Assembly: GCA_946405135.1 (NCBI GenBank)
Contig: CAMJGD010000005.1
Coordinates: 1 to 64,000, forward strand
Origin: an uncultured Clostridiaceae bacterium
GTDB taxonomy: Bacteria; Bacillota; Clostridia; Clostridiales; Clostridiaceae
Direction of reading: 5' to 3'
DNA: 64,000 bases
The position numbers and the translations under genes are program-made. The stretch's first letter is position 1. Every line of letters starts with the position of its first letter. Below, in pieces: positions 1 through 10,100 of this stretch. Below the pieces are notes generated by a model that was not told the DNA's origin, did not search any database, and saw nothing but the letters and a program-made list of their open reading frames with translations.

Positions 1-1
1 A

Positions 2-70
2 GAAAGATATGGCATAACTGAATGTAAAGTTATATTTCCTAAGATTTACAAATTAGAATTTGTTAAGTAA
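2..70 (+). CDS. C-terminal end of a protein that starts before the window
   Basis: One frame is open from base 2 to a TAA at 68-70 and gives 22 residues (ERYGITECKV...KLEFVK). The minus-strand Nudix gene ends at 81, so the two genes would converge with only 10 bases between them. The piece is too short to assign to a family. It is called only because the frame stays open to the window edge and the tail is mixed in composition rather than a low-complexity run. It could be chance. Confidence 0.4.
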   Translation, partial: ERYGITECKVIFPKIYKLEFVK

Positions 71-80
71 CAGGATATGC

Positions 81-602
81 TCATTTTGTTTGGTGGCACC
101 CGTATTGTTTTCGCATATCAAAAAACAGCTGTATCAAGCTATGATAGTATGGAATAAATTCACCACTTTCCATCATTGAAAATATCTCTTCTTTAGAAGC
201 CCACTTAACTTTCTGAACTTCTTCATACTGCAATAACAGTTCATTGATATCAACCTCTTGTTCAATTAGATAAACATCATCAAATCCATTGTTAAAATTG
301 ATGGTAATGTGAGGTCTGATATTTTTCAAATCCACTCTTAATCCAATTTCCTCAAACAATTCTCTTTCAGCGGCAGATTGACTTGTATCATCTTTTATAG
401 CACTTCCACCTACTGTTATATCCCACATGTTTGGCCAACCTTCTTTGAAAGGTTGTCTTTGTTGAATTAGCATTTCACCATTAGAATTGAAAACACATAT
501 ATGAACAACTAAATGATAATTATTTTTTTCAAAAGGTTCCCCACGAACCATAGTTTCATTTGTTTTATTCCGATTAATATCATATACATCCCAAAGTTCC
601 AT
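81..602 (-). CDS. Nudix hydrolase
   Basis: A 173-residue cytoplasmic pyrophosphohydrolase of the Nudix superfamily, which cleaves nucleoside diphosphates linked to another moiety; the substrate cannot be read from sequence. The Nudix box is visible around residues 65-87: a GG pair, then RELFEEIG, the metal-binding helix. The spacing fits GX5EX7REXXEEXG, but the first box acid is Asp rather than Glu. The N-terminus (MELWDVYDINRN) and the middle IQQRQ resemble the isopentenyl-diphosphate isomerase/YfcD branch, so an IPP isomerase-like or general house-cleaning role is possible. Start: an in-frame GTG lies two codons upstream at 608, but GAGGTG sits 5-6 bases before the ATG at 602, which I prefer. 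It is transcribed alone, away from the PTS operon. Confidence 0.85.
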   Translation of the reverse strand: MELWDVYDINRNKTNETMVRGEPFEKNNYHLVVHICVFNSNGEMLIQQRQPFKEGWPNMWDITVGGSAIKDDTSQSAAERELFEEIGLRVDLKNIRPHITINFNNGFDDVYLIEQEVDINELLLQYEEVQKVKWASKEEIFSMMESGEFIPYYHSLIQLFFDMRKQYGCHQTK

Positions 603-941
603 ATTCACACCTCACCAAATACATATTTTCTTCATATCTGCTCGTCACTAATCAACCCGAAAGTACCATTATATTGCTCAATCTTAAATTATTAATTTAG
701 TGAATTGTTTTACACATATCACACATCTTACTATTATGTATTAAGTTTAAAGATTCCTTATGTTTAACCATCTACTCTTTATTGTGACATAACTTTAGTA
801 TTTTGCAACTTTTTTAAGTCATAAAGGCATCAAAATATAAAATTGCCACATTTATTGAAAGAGTTTAGAATTTCTTTTATTAGTATACTTTTATATAATA
901 GCATTAGAGAAACTCCTAGGGTTTTGAAGAGAGGGATGAAT
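603..941. other. Divergent intergenic region, no gene seen
   Basis: About 340 bases separate the Nudix gene (leftward) from the PRD regulator (rightward). The sequence is very AT-rich with stop codons in all frames. Promoters for both genes should lie here, but I cannot fix a convincing -35/-10 pair. An open frame continues upstream of the regulator to 843, but it lacks a ribosome site there. Confidence 0.5.
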
Positions 942-2900
942 ATGATTACATTAACCCAAAGACAAAAAAATATAATCAGATACCTTCTTAAGTCAGAAGA
1001 TTTTGTAAAAATAAAAGCTATAGCTAGTAACTTTGAAGTTAGTGAAAGAACCATAAGATATGATTTAGATGTAGTGGAACAATACATTAAAAGTATTGGA
1101 GAAGTTTTAATCAGAAAACCCAGGTTGGGAATAAAAATAGAACATAGTTCTAAGATTAAATACAGTTTAAATAATATTTTGCAAGACTTTAGTAACAGAG
1201 TATTTTCCAAAGAGGAGAGAGTTTATCTTATAATTATGTATCTTTTAATTGAAGGTACTCCCTTAACTCTTGAAAAGCTTTCAAATCTACTATATGTAAG
1301 TAAAAACACCATTATTTCTGATTTTAATGAAGTTGAACATGAGCTTTTAAATCAAGGTCTTGCCATTGAAAAAAATCATTTTGGATTTGCTGTGGTTGGA
1401 GAAGAGGAACTTATACGTGACAGGTTTTACTCTTTGTACATGTATGGAGTTAAAAAATCAATAATAAATAGATACATTGTAGAAGACCTTATTGATTTAG
1501 AAGCTAAAACCAAAATACCAAGTATTATAACCGAGATGGAAAAAAGTATGAATATTAATTATTCAGATAATTCTAAAGATGAATTACACATATCCCTTCT
1601 ATTTACTTTAAAGAGGGCTTCTATAAAAAATGAAATAAGATATTCTGAAGAAATCATAAACAAGTATCTTGAAAAAAAAGAATTTAAACTATTAAAAGAA
1701 ATAATATACAGCAAAAAAAACTACCTTAATCTCAAAGTAAGTGACTTATGCTATTTAACAAAGATGTTTTTAGGAGCAAAGATAATGTACTATATTGAAA
1801 ATTCTGAGATATCTAGTGAGGATAAAGAAGCAAATACTTTAGCTAGAAAAATTATTCAAGATTCAGAGGAATATATAGGTGTAGATTTTACCAATGATTA
1901 TGAGTTTATAAATTCTTTAGCTCTTCATCTAAAAGTAGCCCTGTACAGATTAAGAAACAATCTTATAATTGAAAATCCTTTAACAGAACAAATAAAGTAT
2001 AGAATTACATTTATATATGAAATAACAAAGAAAATATTAGCTAAATATGAAGAAGATATCAAATGTAAATTTCCAGAAAATGAAATAGCATATATTGCTA
2101 TGTATATAGGTGCTGCTTTTGAAAAAAATCTTCAAAGTGGTTTTATGCCTGAAGTTTTAGTAATATGCGGAAGTGGAATGGCTACATCAGGTATTCTAAG
2201 TACTAGATTAAAAATAATGCTTCCAGAGCTAAAACTTATAGGCCCTATAGCTATTCAAGATATGAATAAAGAATTAAAACATAATAAAATTGATTTTATT
2301 ATTACTACTGTAGATGTAAAAGTAGATAATCTTGAAGTGATTAAAGTAAATCCACTATTAGATGTTAATGATATCGATAACATAAAAAATTTTATATTTA
2401 AAAACACCTATAAAAAGCAGAGTGAATATTTAGCTAAAAGGTATGAAATAGTTAGGGGAGATAAGCTATTGCTAGAAGAAATAATACCTAAAGAAAATGC
2501 AGAGTTTAATGTAGGAGAAAAAGATTGGAGGCAAGCAATAAGGATAGCTTCCAAGCCTTTAATTAAAGCTTCTACAATAGAAAATTCTTACGTATCAGCT
2601 ATGATTAAAGCTGTAGAAGAATTAGGCCCTTACATGGTGTTTATACCTGGTATAGCTTTTGCTCATGCTTCTCCCAAAAGTGGCGTTAAGGGGGAAGGTA
2701 TAAGCCTTATTACATTAAAAGAAGAAATATTATTCGGTGATAGACATAAGGAGAAAGTTAAGATGATTGTAGTATTTGCCACAAATAAAAACAAATCTAA
2801 TATACTTACTCAATTAATAAGCATACTAGAAAAAAATGATAATGTAAAAGTTATAAAAAATGCATTAGAATATACAGCTATCGGCAAGTTAAGTAATTAG
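942..2900 (+). CDS. PRD-domain PTS regulator of the MtlR/BglG type
   Basis: A transcription activator or antiterminator controlled by PTS phosphorylation (about 652 residues). Domains in order: N-terminal HTH (residues 1-55, RQKNIIRYLL...SERTIRYDL), a second winged HTH (about 85-140), two PRD modules (about 175-395), an EIIB-like domain with the VICGSGMATS cysteine loop, and a C-terminal EIIA domain with GIAFAHASP carrying the phosphorylatable His. Carrying both EIIB and EIIA is typical of MtlR-like activators rather than small BglG/LicT antiterminators, and there is no RNA-binding CAT domain. Start: the frame opens at 843, but GAGAGGG at 929-935 lies 6 bases before ATG 942; ATG 936 is too close. 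It heads the PTS operon and very probably controls it. Confidence 0.88.
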   Translation: MITLTQRQKNIIRYLLKSEDFVKIKAIASNFEVSERTIRYDLDVVEQYIKSIGEVLIRKPRLGIKIEHSSKIKYSLNNILQDFSNRVFSKEERVYLIIMYLLIEGTPLTLEKLSNLLYVSKNTIISDFNEVEHELLNQGLAIEKNHFGFAVVGEEELIRDRFYSLYMYGVKKSIINRYIVEDLIDLEAKTKIPSIITEMEKSMNINYSDNSKDELHISLLFTLKRASIKNEIRYSEEIINKYLEKKEFKLLKEIIYSKKNYLNLKVSDLCYLTKMFLGAKIMYYIENSEISSEDKEANTLARKIIQDSEEYIGVDFTNDYEFINSLALHLKVALYRLRNNLIIENPLTEQIKYRITFIYEITKKILAKYEEDIKCKFPENEIAYIAMYIGAAFEKNLQSGFMPEVLVICGSGMATSGILSTRLKIMLPELKLIGPIAIQDMNKELKHNKIDFIITTVDVKVDNLEVIKVNPLLDVNDIDNIKNFIFKNTYKKQSEYLAKRYEIVRGDKLLLEEIIPKENAEFNVGEKDWRQAIRIASKPLIKASTIENSYVSAMIKAVEELGPYMVFIPGIAFAHASPKSGVKGEGISLITLKEEILFGDRHKEKVKMIVVFATNKNKSNILTQLISILEKNDNVKVIKNALEYTAIGKLSN

Positions 2901-2959
2901 ATATATATACTCAACCATATTAGGAATTTTTATATATCTTGCCGGATGGGAGGAATAAA

Positions 2960-3406
2960 ATGAAAGAAATAATAACTAAAGGTAACATAGCAGTAAAGGT
3001 TAAGGCAGTTAATTGGGAGCAGGCGATAGAAGAGGCAGGAAAGTTACTTTTAAATAGTGGAAGTATACATGAAAAGTATATTGAGAACATGATTACTTCA
3101 GTAAAGGAACTTGGTCCTTATATTGTAATAGCACCTCACATAGCTATAGCTCACTCAAGACCAGATCATACTGTTATAAAGCCAGATTTAAGCATAATAA
3201 CTTTAGAGAAACCAGTAGAGTTTGGGAATAAAGATAATGATCCTGTTAGTATAGTTTTTGCTTTCTCTGCAAAAGAAAATGATGGACATTTAAATAAACT
3301 TACTGATATTGCAGCATTATTAGAGGATGAAGAAAAAATAGAGGCTATATTAAGAAGTGAAGAAGCAGAAGAGGTTTATAAAATAATAAATGGCAGGATA
3401 TCTTAA
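2960..3406 (+). CDS. PTS EIIA component, mannitol/fructose-ascorbate type
   Basis: A 148-residue cytosolic phosphocarrier that takes phosphate from HPr and passes it to EIIB. The active-site region HIAIAHSRP contains His60 and His65; His65 fits the phosphorylated histidine of the fructose/mannitol/Ula EIIA fold. The sequence resembles the EIIA domain at the end of the upstream regulator (ELGPY...PHIAIAHS against ELGPY...PGIAFAHA), suggesting common ancestry. Start: GGGAGG at 2948-2953 precedes ATG 2960; the frame extends to a TTG at 2939 with no site. It lies 59 bases after the regulator and upstream of the EIIB and EIIC genes. Confidence 0.88.
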   Translation: MKEIITKGNIAVKVKAVNWEQAIEEAGKLLLNSGSIHEKYIENMITSVKELGPYIVIAPHIAIAHSRPDHTVIKPDLSIITLEKPVEFGNKDNDPVSIVFAFSAKENDGHLNKLTDIAALLEDEEKIEAILRSEEAEEVYKIINGRIS

Positions 3407-3517
3407 AGTGAGTTATTAAGAAATAGTTTAAATAATTTGAGATAAGGTAAGTCTATCGTATCAAAAATAGATTTAACCATTATTAGGAATGACAATAACA
3501 TGTAGGAGGTAATTGTA

Positions 3518-3811
3518 ATGAAGAAAATAAATGTAATGGCAGTTTGTGGTTTTGGAGTTGGGTCTTCCATGATATTAAAAATGAAAATAGATGAAATTGC
3601 TAAGGCAAATGGGTTAGAAATAAATGCTTTTACTGCAGATATGGGAACTGCAGCAGCTACTCCTTGTGATGTAATATTTACTTCTGAAGAATTAGCAGAT
3701 GGTTTAAAAAAGTCAGTTAAAGTACCTGTAATAGCAATTAAAAACTTTATAAATAAAAAGGAAATTGAAGAAAAAGGAATAGCCATACTTAAAGAACTTT
3801 GTGGAGTTTAA
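3518..3811 (+). CDS. PTS EIIB component, ascorbate (Ula/Sga) type
   Basis: A 97-residue cytosolic EIIB. The P-loop AVCGFGVGSS holds the catalytic Cys near residue 10, which is phosphorylated by EIIA and hands phosphate to the sugar inside EIIC. Length and fold match the SgaB/UlaB and lactose-type EIIB group. AGGAGG at 3503-3508 precedes the ATG. The 111-base gap after EIIA is the longest in the operon and shows no clear terminator, so the genes are probably co-transcribed. Confidence 0.88.
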   Translation: MKKINVMAVCGFGVGSSMILKMKIDEIAKANGLEINAFTADMGTAAATPCDVIFTSEELADGLKKSVKVPVIAIKNFINKKEIEEKGIAILKELCGV

Positions 3812-3841
3812 ATAGATAAATAATTCAAAGGAGGAAAACAC

Positions 3842-5122
3842 ATGAAAATTATTAATTTTATTATTAATCAAATTTTGAGAGAACCAGCCATATTTTTAGG
3901 AATTATAGCTTTAGTAGGATTGCTTATTCAAAAAAAATCTGCATCAGATATTATAAAAGGTACACTTAAAACTATTATAGGAGTAGTTATCTTATCTCAA
4001 GGTACTACTATCCTTGTAAATTCTATATTACCTTTATCTAATGCTTTTAATTTAATGTATAAAATTCCAGGAGCTGCAGAAATAAAGTCTATGGGTACAG
4101 ATACTTTTCTTGCTACCTATGGAACACAGATAGGATTAGCAATGGTACTAGCCTTTATAATAAATCTTATAGTTGCTAGATTTACAAAGATAAAAAATGT
4201 ATTTTTAACAGGACATATGTTATTTTGGTTCCCATTTATATTTGTAGCATGTGCAGTAGAAATGGGATTAAAAGGGACCTCTATTGTAGTGTTTGCTACT
4301 ATAGCTACAGCTATTTATATAATAGTTTCCCCAGCACTTATAACACCTTTTGTAAAAAATGTTACTGGAGATAATTCATTTACATTAGGACATCCTACTG
4401 TTGGGCTATCTTTGGTTTCAGGCTTTATAGGAAAAACGTTTGGAGATAAAAGTAAGTCAACAGAAGATATAAAATTTCCTAAGCAATTAGACTTCCTTAA
4501 AGAAATAACTATAACTTCATCTTTAGTAATGTTTATGGTGTATCTAGTAGTAGGATTAATTCTTGGAGGAGAGCAAGTAGCTGAAGTTTATAGTGCTGAA
4601 AAGAACTTAGTTATATTTTCTATAATGCAGGGGGTTTTATTTGGAGCAGGATTAACTATATTATTAACTGGTGTTAGAATGATGCTTGCAGAAATAATTC
4701 CAGCATTTAAAGGTATATCTGATAAGCTAATACCTAATGCTATACCTGCTTTAGATTGTCCTATAATATTCCCTTACGCACCTAATGCAGTTATAATAGG
4801 TTTCCTTGTGTCTATGATAACATCAATAATAACTTTATTCTTATTAGGAAAGGCAGGAGTATTTCAATATGCAGTGCTGCCTCTTACTATAACTTGTTTC
4901 TTTGAGATAGGTACTGCAGCAGTAATAGGTAATGGAACCGGTGGACTTAGGGGAGCTATATTAGGATCAGCTGTAGCTGGAGTTTTAATGATATTACTAG
5001 TAGGCTTTTCCTTACCATTATTAAAAAATACTGTATCAGATTGGTTATTAATATTTGGAGGAAATGATTTTTCATTATGGACAATCATAGCTAGAGGAAT
5101 AGGTAAAATCTTCGGAATGTAA
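3842..5122 (+). CDS. PTS EIIC permease, ascorbate (UlaA/SgaT) family
   Basis: A 426-residue polytopic membrane protein with about ten hydrophobic segments, the sugar-translocating part of the system. It fits the SgaT/UlaA family by length, by the N-terminal segment with FLGIIALVGLLIQKK, by the glycine-rich GNGTGGLRGAILGS loop near residue 365 and by its single-domain build. AAAGGAGG precedes the ATG. L-ascorbate is the best-known family substrate, but no ulaG-like lactonase or pentulose-phosphate genes follow; a SIS-domain protein does. The true sugar is therefore open. Confidence 0.88.
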   Translation: MKIINFIINQILREPAIFLGIIALVGLLIQKKSASDIIKGTLKTIIGVVILSQGTTILVNSILPLSNAFNLMYKIPGAAEIKSMGTDTFLATYGTQIGLAMVLAFIINLIVARFTKIKNVFLTGHMLFWFPFIFVACAVEMGLKGTSIVVFATIATAIYIIVSPALITPFVKNVTGDNSFTLGHPTVGLSLVSGFIGKTFGDKSKSTEDIKFPKQLDFLKEITITSSLVMFMVYLVVGLILGGEQVAEVYSAEKNLVIFSIMQGVLFGAGLTILLTGVRMMLAEIIPAFKGISDKLIPNAIPALDCPIIFPYAPNAVIIGFLVSMITSIITLFLLGKAGVFQYAVLPLTITCFFEIGTAAVIGNGTGGLRGAILGSAVAGVLMILLVGFSLPLLKNTVSDWLLIFGGNDFSLWTIIARGIGKIFGM

Positions 5123-5180
5123 GTGAGATTTCATGTAAATATATAAAATTATTAAAATATAGAAAGAGGAGATACATTTA

Positions 5181-5924
5181 ATGAGTAAGTACATAGAATG
5201 GTATTTTAATCATGTACATGAAATAACGGATAAAGTTTATGAAACTCAAAAGGACAATATATATAAGGCATCAGAAATGTTTGCAACAGCCATAGAAAAA
5301 GGAAATTCCATATTTGTATTTGGAGCTTCTCATGCAGGAATATTAGCGGAAGAGCTATTTTATAGGACGGGAGGACTAGCGCTAATAAATCCTATATTCA
5401 ACCCTACACTTATGCTTAATACTCGTCCTGTAACCTTAACGTCTCAAATGGAGCGATTAAATGGATTTGGTTCAGAAATTTTAAAAGAAACACCTATAAA
5501 AAAAGGGGATGTACTTCTTATTCATTCAGTATCAGGAAGAAATTCTGTTTCTATTGAAATGGCTATAGAAGCAAGAAAATTAGGTGCTAAGGTTATAGTC
5601 ATAACAAACTTAACCTATTCAAAAAAAGTTACTTCAAGACATAGTTCAGGAAAGATGCTTTATGATGTAGGAGACTTGGTTATAGATAACTGTGGAGATT
5701 TTGAGGATTCTAGTATTTTAGTAGAAGGTATGGAACAGAAGGTGGCACCTACATCTACATCGGTAGGAGCAGTTATAGTAAATTCTATAGTAATAGGTGT
5801 AGTTGAAAAATTGTTGGAAAGAGGAGTAACCCCTCCAGTATTTCATAGTGCTAATGTAGATGGTGGAGATGAGTTCAATAAAACTTTATTTGAAAAGTAT
5901 AAGGATAGGATTTTTTATCAATAA
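5181..5924 (+). CDS. SIS-domain sugar-phosphate protein (UPF0309-like)
   Basis: A 247-residue cytoplasmic protein with one SIS (sugar isomerase) fold, which binds phosphosugars. The Ser/Thr-rich phosphate loops are visible: FVFGASHAGI (about residues 47-56) and LLIHSVSGRNSVSIE (about 112-126), followed by the Rossmann-like KVIVITN strand. The family covers isomerases, GlmS-like domains, MurNAc-6-P etherases and sugar-sensing regulators. The length and C-terminal HSANVDGGDEFN fit the UPF0309 group. As the last gene of the PTS operon it probably acts on the phosphosugar delivered by the EIIC. It has a clear AGAGGAG site and is followed by a strong terminator. Confidence 0.8.
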   Translation: MSKYIEWYFNHVHEITDKVYETQKDNIYKASEMFATAIEKGNSIFVFGASHAGILAEELFYRTGGLALINPIFNPTLMLNTRPVTLTSQMERLNGFGSEILKETPIKKGDVLLIHSVSGRNSVSIEMAIEARKLGAKVIVITNLTYSKKVTSRHSSGKMLYDVGDLVIDNCGDFEDSSILVEGMEQKVAPTSTSVGAVIVNSIVIGVVEKLLERGVTPPVFHSANVDGGDEFNKTLFEKYKDRIFYQ

Positions 5925-5991
5925 GTAATATATAGTCTAGTAGTCTAGCATTTGTGATTTAGATAAATCATAGAAAAATTAAATAAATACA

Positions 5992-6038
5992 AACTGTATT
6001 GCAATCTATTTTATAGCATAATTGCAATACAGTTTTTT
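5992..6038 (+). terminator. Terminator of the PTS operon
   Basis: A perfect 14-bp stem (AACTGTATTGCAAT at 5992-6005 with its complement at 6021-6034), a 15-base loop, then TTTTTT. It closes the PTS-SIS operon. Confidence 0.9.
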
Positions 6039-6145
6039 GTATATAATCATTATAATGGGAAAACGCTTCTGTATAGCTATACCACAATATAAGACTATGT
6101 CACAAATAAAAGTTGATAGAATATAACTCATGCTTATGATATATT

Positions 6146-6601
6146 TCATATTTCTATATTAAAAATCATTATACAAAGTCCCAATACAGCAACATAAAAT
6201 GTTGCAAAATAATATTGCCAAGGTAGTTTTTTCTTATACAGATATAAAAGTAGGGCACTTACTATCAACGCTCCAATTAAAGTGATTAGAAACTTAGACT
6301 GCTGGTATAAAACCAATCCAATCATTACAAGAACAACCATCAAAGGCATTGTTAAAAAAGTTGCCTTAACTATAGTATTAAGTTTAGAGTTGAAAATACC
6401 AAATGAAATCATAAAAATCAGAATTAAATATAAAGCTCTGCTTAAGAAATGTGGAGCTGCATTCTGAGGCATTCTCATAATACTCATTGAAGCATTAATC
6501 ACAAATGCCGCAAGCAAAAATGCTGCATTGAAAAGGATAAACCCTCCAAACACTATGATGAATAATGACAATACATTTTTATGCCAAGTTTTTAGTTTCA
6601 T
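6146..6601 (-). CDS. Small multispanning membrane protein, function unknown
   Basis: A 151-residue hydrophobic protein with about five predicted membrane segments (around residues 10-35, 55-72, 80-100, 103-120 and 128-148) and a basic N-terminus. I do not recognise a family. Start: the frame opens at 6661, but GAGGTGG lies 5 bases upstream of the ATG at 6601, so the shorter form is chosen. It stands alone between the PTS terminator and the amylopullulanase promoter region. Confidence 0.65.
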   Translation of the reverse strand: MKLKTWHKNVLSLFIIVFGGFILFNAAFLLAAFVINASMSIMRMPQNAAPHFLSRALYLILIFMISFGIFNSKLNTIVKATFLTMPLMVVLVMIGLVLYQQSKFLITLIGALIVSALLLYLYKKKLPWQYYFATFYVAVLGLCIMIFNIEI

Positions 6602-7104
6602 TTTAACCACCTCATTCAAAAAATATGAAGACTTACATAATTTTAGTATTTTGATACGCATAATACTAGTTATTTAGGAATAGTTCTTTAATATGAATTG
6701 CAGATTTTTAATCTTTTATTTTTCTTTTCTTCATATACGTATTGCAAATAGCGAAGATTAAAATTATTAAAGTTAATATATTTTAACAACATGTGGAAAA
6801 TGTTAACCTAATCTAGCTTTAATTCTTTATTTTTCCCCTAAAAATATAATTTATTTCAAAATTCTCAATTGTCATTTATTTAAATTATAATATATTTTAA
6901 CAACAATTTATAGTATTAATGAAAATAGATTAAGGATATTTAAGTGTACTAAATTACTAATCTAGTTAGATCTAAATGTAATATTTTATAAAAAAATGCA
7001 GTATAATTTATAACTTCACACAAAAGGAAATATTTATAATGTGAAGAATACTATATGTATATAGCAATGCAACCGTTTGCACTTATGAATAAAGGAGGAG
7101 TAAA
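6602..7104. other. Long intergenic leader upstream of the amylopullulanase gene
   Basis: About 500 bases of very AT-rich DNA between divergent genes with no coding frame. A -10-like TATAAT occurs at 7002-7007, without a good -35. A cre-like palindrome at 7068-7081 and the GGAGGAG ribosome site (7093-7099) lie in the last 40 bases. The rest shows no recognisable RNA element. Confidence 0.5.
7068..7081. promoter_or_regulatory. cre-like catabolite operator
   Basis: TGCAACCGTTTGCA, read on the other strand as TGCAAACGGTTGCA, fits the Firmicute CcpA consensus TGNAANCGNWWNCA. It lies 24 bases before the amylopullulanase start and downstream of a possible -10, a position expected for CcpA roadblock repression. 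Inferred from sequence only. Confidence 0.55.
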
Positions 7105-10100
7105 ATGAAAAAACGTAAAAGCACAAACAAATTTATATCTTATTTTATGTCCTTTATATTTATGCTGACTCTTATAAATGTTCCTGGCATAAAAACAAAG
7201 GCAGAAGAGGGAAATATCAGCATAGCGTCTGATGCTATGGCGGTACTTACAGGAGACTTTCTTAAAGCTCAAGGATTAGGAAGTGACTGGGCTCCAGATA
7301 AACATGATATTGTGATGAAAGAGTTTCATAATGGAGTATATATGGCTGAATTAGATTTTAAGTCAGCTGGAGACTTTAGTTACAAAATTGCTATGAATGG
7401 CTCTTGGGATGAAAATTATGGCAAGGATGGATCTAAAGGTGGAGACAATATTTCATTAAAGGTAGATAAGGCACAAAAAGTAAATTTTTTATTTGACTAT
7501 AAGAATAAAAAAATTTTTGATTCTATAAATAATAAAGATTATTTTAAAAAATCTGCTACTCTTGTAGGAAACTTAGCACAATCAGGAGGCAAAGATTGGG
7601 TACCTTCAGAATTAAGCTATGATTTAGACTACATTGGTAATGGCTTTTATAAGAAAGTATTTGACTTAAAAGCAGGAAATTATGAATATAAAGTTGCCTA
7701 TAATCATGATTGGAACAATGGAGAAATAGGTTCTAACATAGCATTTAAACTTGATAAAGATTCAAAAGTAACCATACTTGCAAATCCGTATTTAAATCTA
7801 TGTGTAGATTCTATAAATAATATGGAAATACTAAATGCTTATTCTATAATAGGAGATGTAAGAGATAACGATACTTGGGAAGCCGCTGCAAAAGGATATG
7901 AGCTTGATTATATAGGCCACGGGAAATTCATATATACAAAATTTTTATCAGCAAAAGAATATGGCTATAAGGCTTGTGTAAACTATAGTTGGGATGGAGG
8001 CGGCATACCTGGAAATGGAAATGCTTCTTTAAAACTTGATAAAGATAAGTATGTGGTGTTTGTAGTTGATGCAGTACGGGGTAAAATATATGATTCTGTG
8101 AATAATCCTGAAGATGTGGCTGAAGCCTTAGGATTACAGAAAAAACCTTCAGTTTTAAAAAGTCCTGTGATCAATGCAAACGGTACCGTAACTTTTAATT
8201 ATAAAGATGAGTCTGCAGAAAAGGTTTACCTTGCAGGTTCTATGACAGATTGGCAAAATGGCAAAAAATTAATGACAAAGGATAAGCAGGGTGTATGGTC
8301 TATTACCTTAAGACTAGGTGATGAAGAAAAAGGTTATGAATATAAGTTTATAGCAGGGGATAAGTGGGTAAAGGATCCACTAAATGATAAAACTTCTAAT
8401 GATAATTCACTTTTAAAATTCCCTAAATATGAGGGAAGAAAAGTTGTAATAGCAGGAACTATTCAAGGTGTTGCAGGTGAAAATAACTGGACACCAAGCT
8501 CTGATAAAACAAAAATGACTTATAAAGGCAAAGGACTTTATGAACTTTTAATAAAAAATGTGCCTGCAGGAAAATACGAATATAAAGTTGCTATGGGCTC
8601 TTGGGATCCAGAAAACTATGGATTAAATGGTAAGCTTTATGGAGACAATATTTCACTTGTAGTTGATAAACCACAGGATATAACCTTTTTTTACAATGAT
8701 GATAGCCATCTTGTAGTAGATTCCATAAGCTATAAGACAGTAAATGTATTTTTAAAAGGCAGCGGCATAGAAGAAACTAAATTAACAGATGATGGTTTAA
8801 CAGGTATTTATTCCGCTAAACTTAACTTGAAGAAAGGTGTTTATGAAGACCTTATATTAGAGATAAGAGACGATAGCAGTAAAGTAATAAAAACAATTAA
8901 ACTTTCAAGATTAGAAATAAAAGAAGACAGCAGGCTAGTTACTTTAAGTTATGATCCTGTAACAGAAATGGGATTTAACGATGCTTCTTCAGAAAAGATA
9001 AATACTAATGAACTCTATTTTAATTCAAAGGAATTAAATTATAAAAAACCTTTTGGTGCAGTAAAATCAGGAGAAGAAATTGCATTTAATTTAAAAGCTG
9101 GCAAAGATAAAATAACCTTAGCTAAAATGGTTATAAATACTCCAGAAGGTACAAAAGTTTTAGACATGAGTAAAGATGGAAGTTTTGATGCAGACCATGA
9201 TAGGTGGACATTAAAGCAGAGTTTTGATAAATTAGGAAACTACAAATATTATTTTATAGTAACCAATGGTTCAGATATAAAAGCTTATGGTGATGATGAC
9301 GGATTCCTTGGAGAAGGTAAAGGGGACGAGTTAGGAAAGGTTAAGCCTTATGAATTTAATATATATAAGGCAGATTTTAAAACTCCAGATTGGATGAAGC
9401 ATGCAGTAGTATATCAGATATTCCCTGATAGATTCTTCAATGGAGATAATAGCAATGATTATTTACAAAAATATGCAAGAGGAATTGCTCCTTATGAATT
9501 TTATGAAGATTGGTATGCAATACCTGAAAATCCAAACTTGGCCTATGAAAGAAATGAAAATGGAAACTTTAAGGTAGATAAAGATGGTAAACCTGTAGTA
9601 AAAGAAGGTTATAAAGGTACTGTAGGTGATGGATATAAAAACATATGGTGCAATGAAATGTATGGCGGAGACCTTAAAGGTATAAATCAGAAACTTGATT
9701 ACCTTCAATCTCTTGGAGTAAATGTACTATACTTAAATCCTATATCAAAATCCATATCTAATCACAGATATGATACTACAGATTATAGAGAAGTGGATCC
9801 ACTATTAGGACACATGGATGACTTTGTAAATCTTTCAAAAGAAGCAAAAATCAGAGGAATGCATGTAATATTAGATGGTGTTTATAATCATGTTTCAGAT
9901 GACTCTATATATTTTGATAGATATGGTAAGTATATGACAAAAAATAAGCCTTTAGGAGCTTACCAGTACTGGTCAAGAGTTTATGACATTATGAATCTTA
10001 AAGGAGTAAATCAGCAGGAAGCAGAAAAGCAAGTGATGTCAGATTTAGCTTCCAAAGGAATAACAGATTTTCATTATAAAGATTGGTTTAGAGTTGAAAA

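Noticed and set aside
6057..6070. A cre-like GAAAACGCTTC stretch between the PTS terminator and the small membrane gene
   Set aside because: It lies between converging gene ends, not at a promoter, and one half of the palindrome is poor.
7105..8130. Repeated stretches in the amylopullulanase gene as DNA repeats
   Set aside because: The similarity follows the X25 protein modules and is too diverged to be a DNA repeat.
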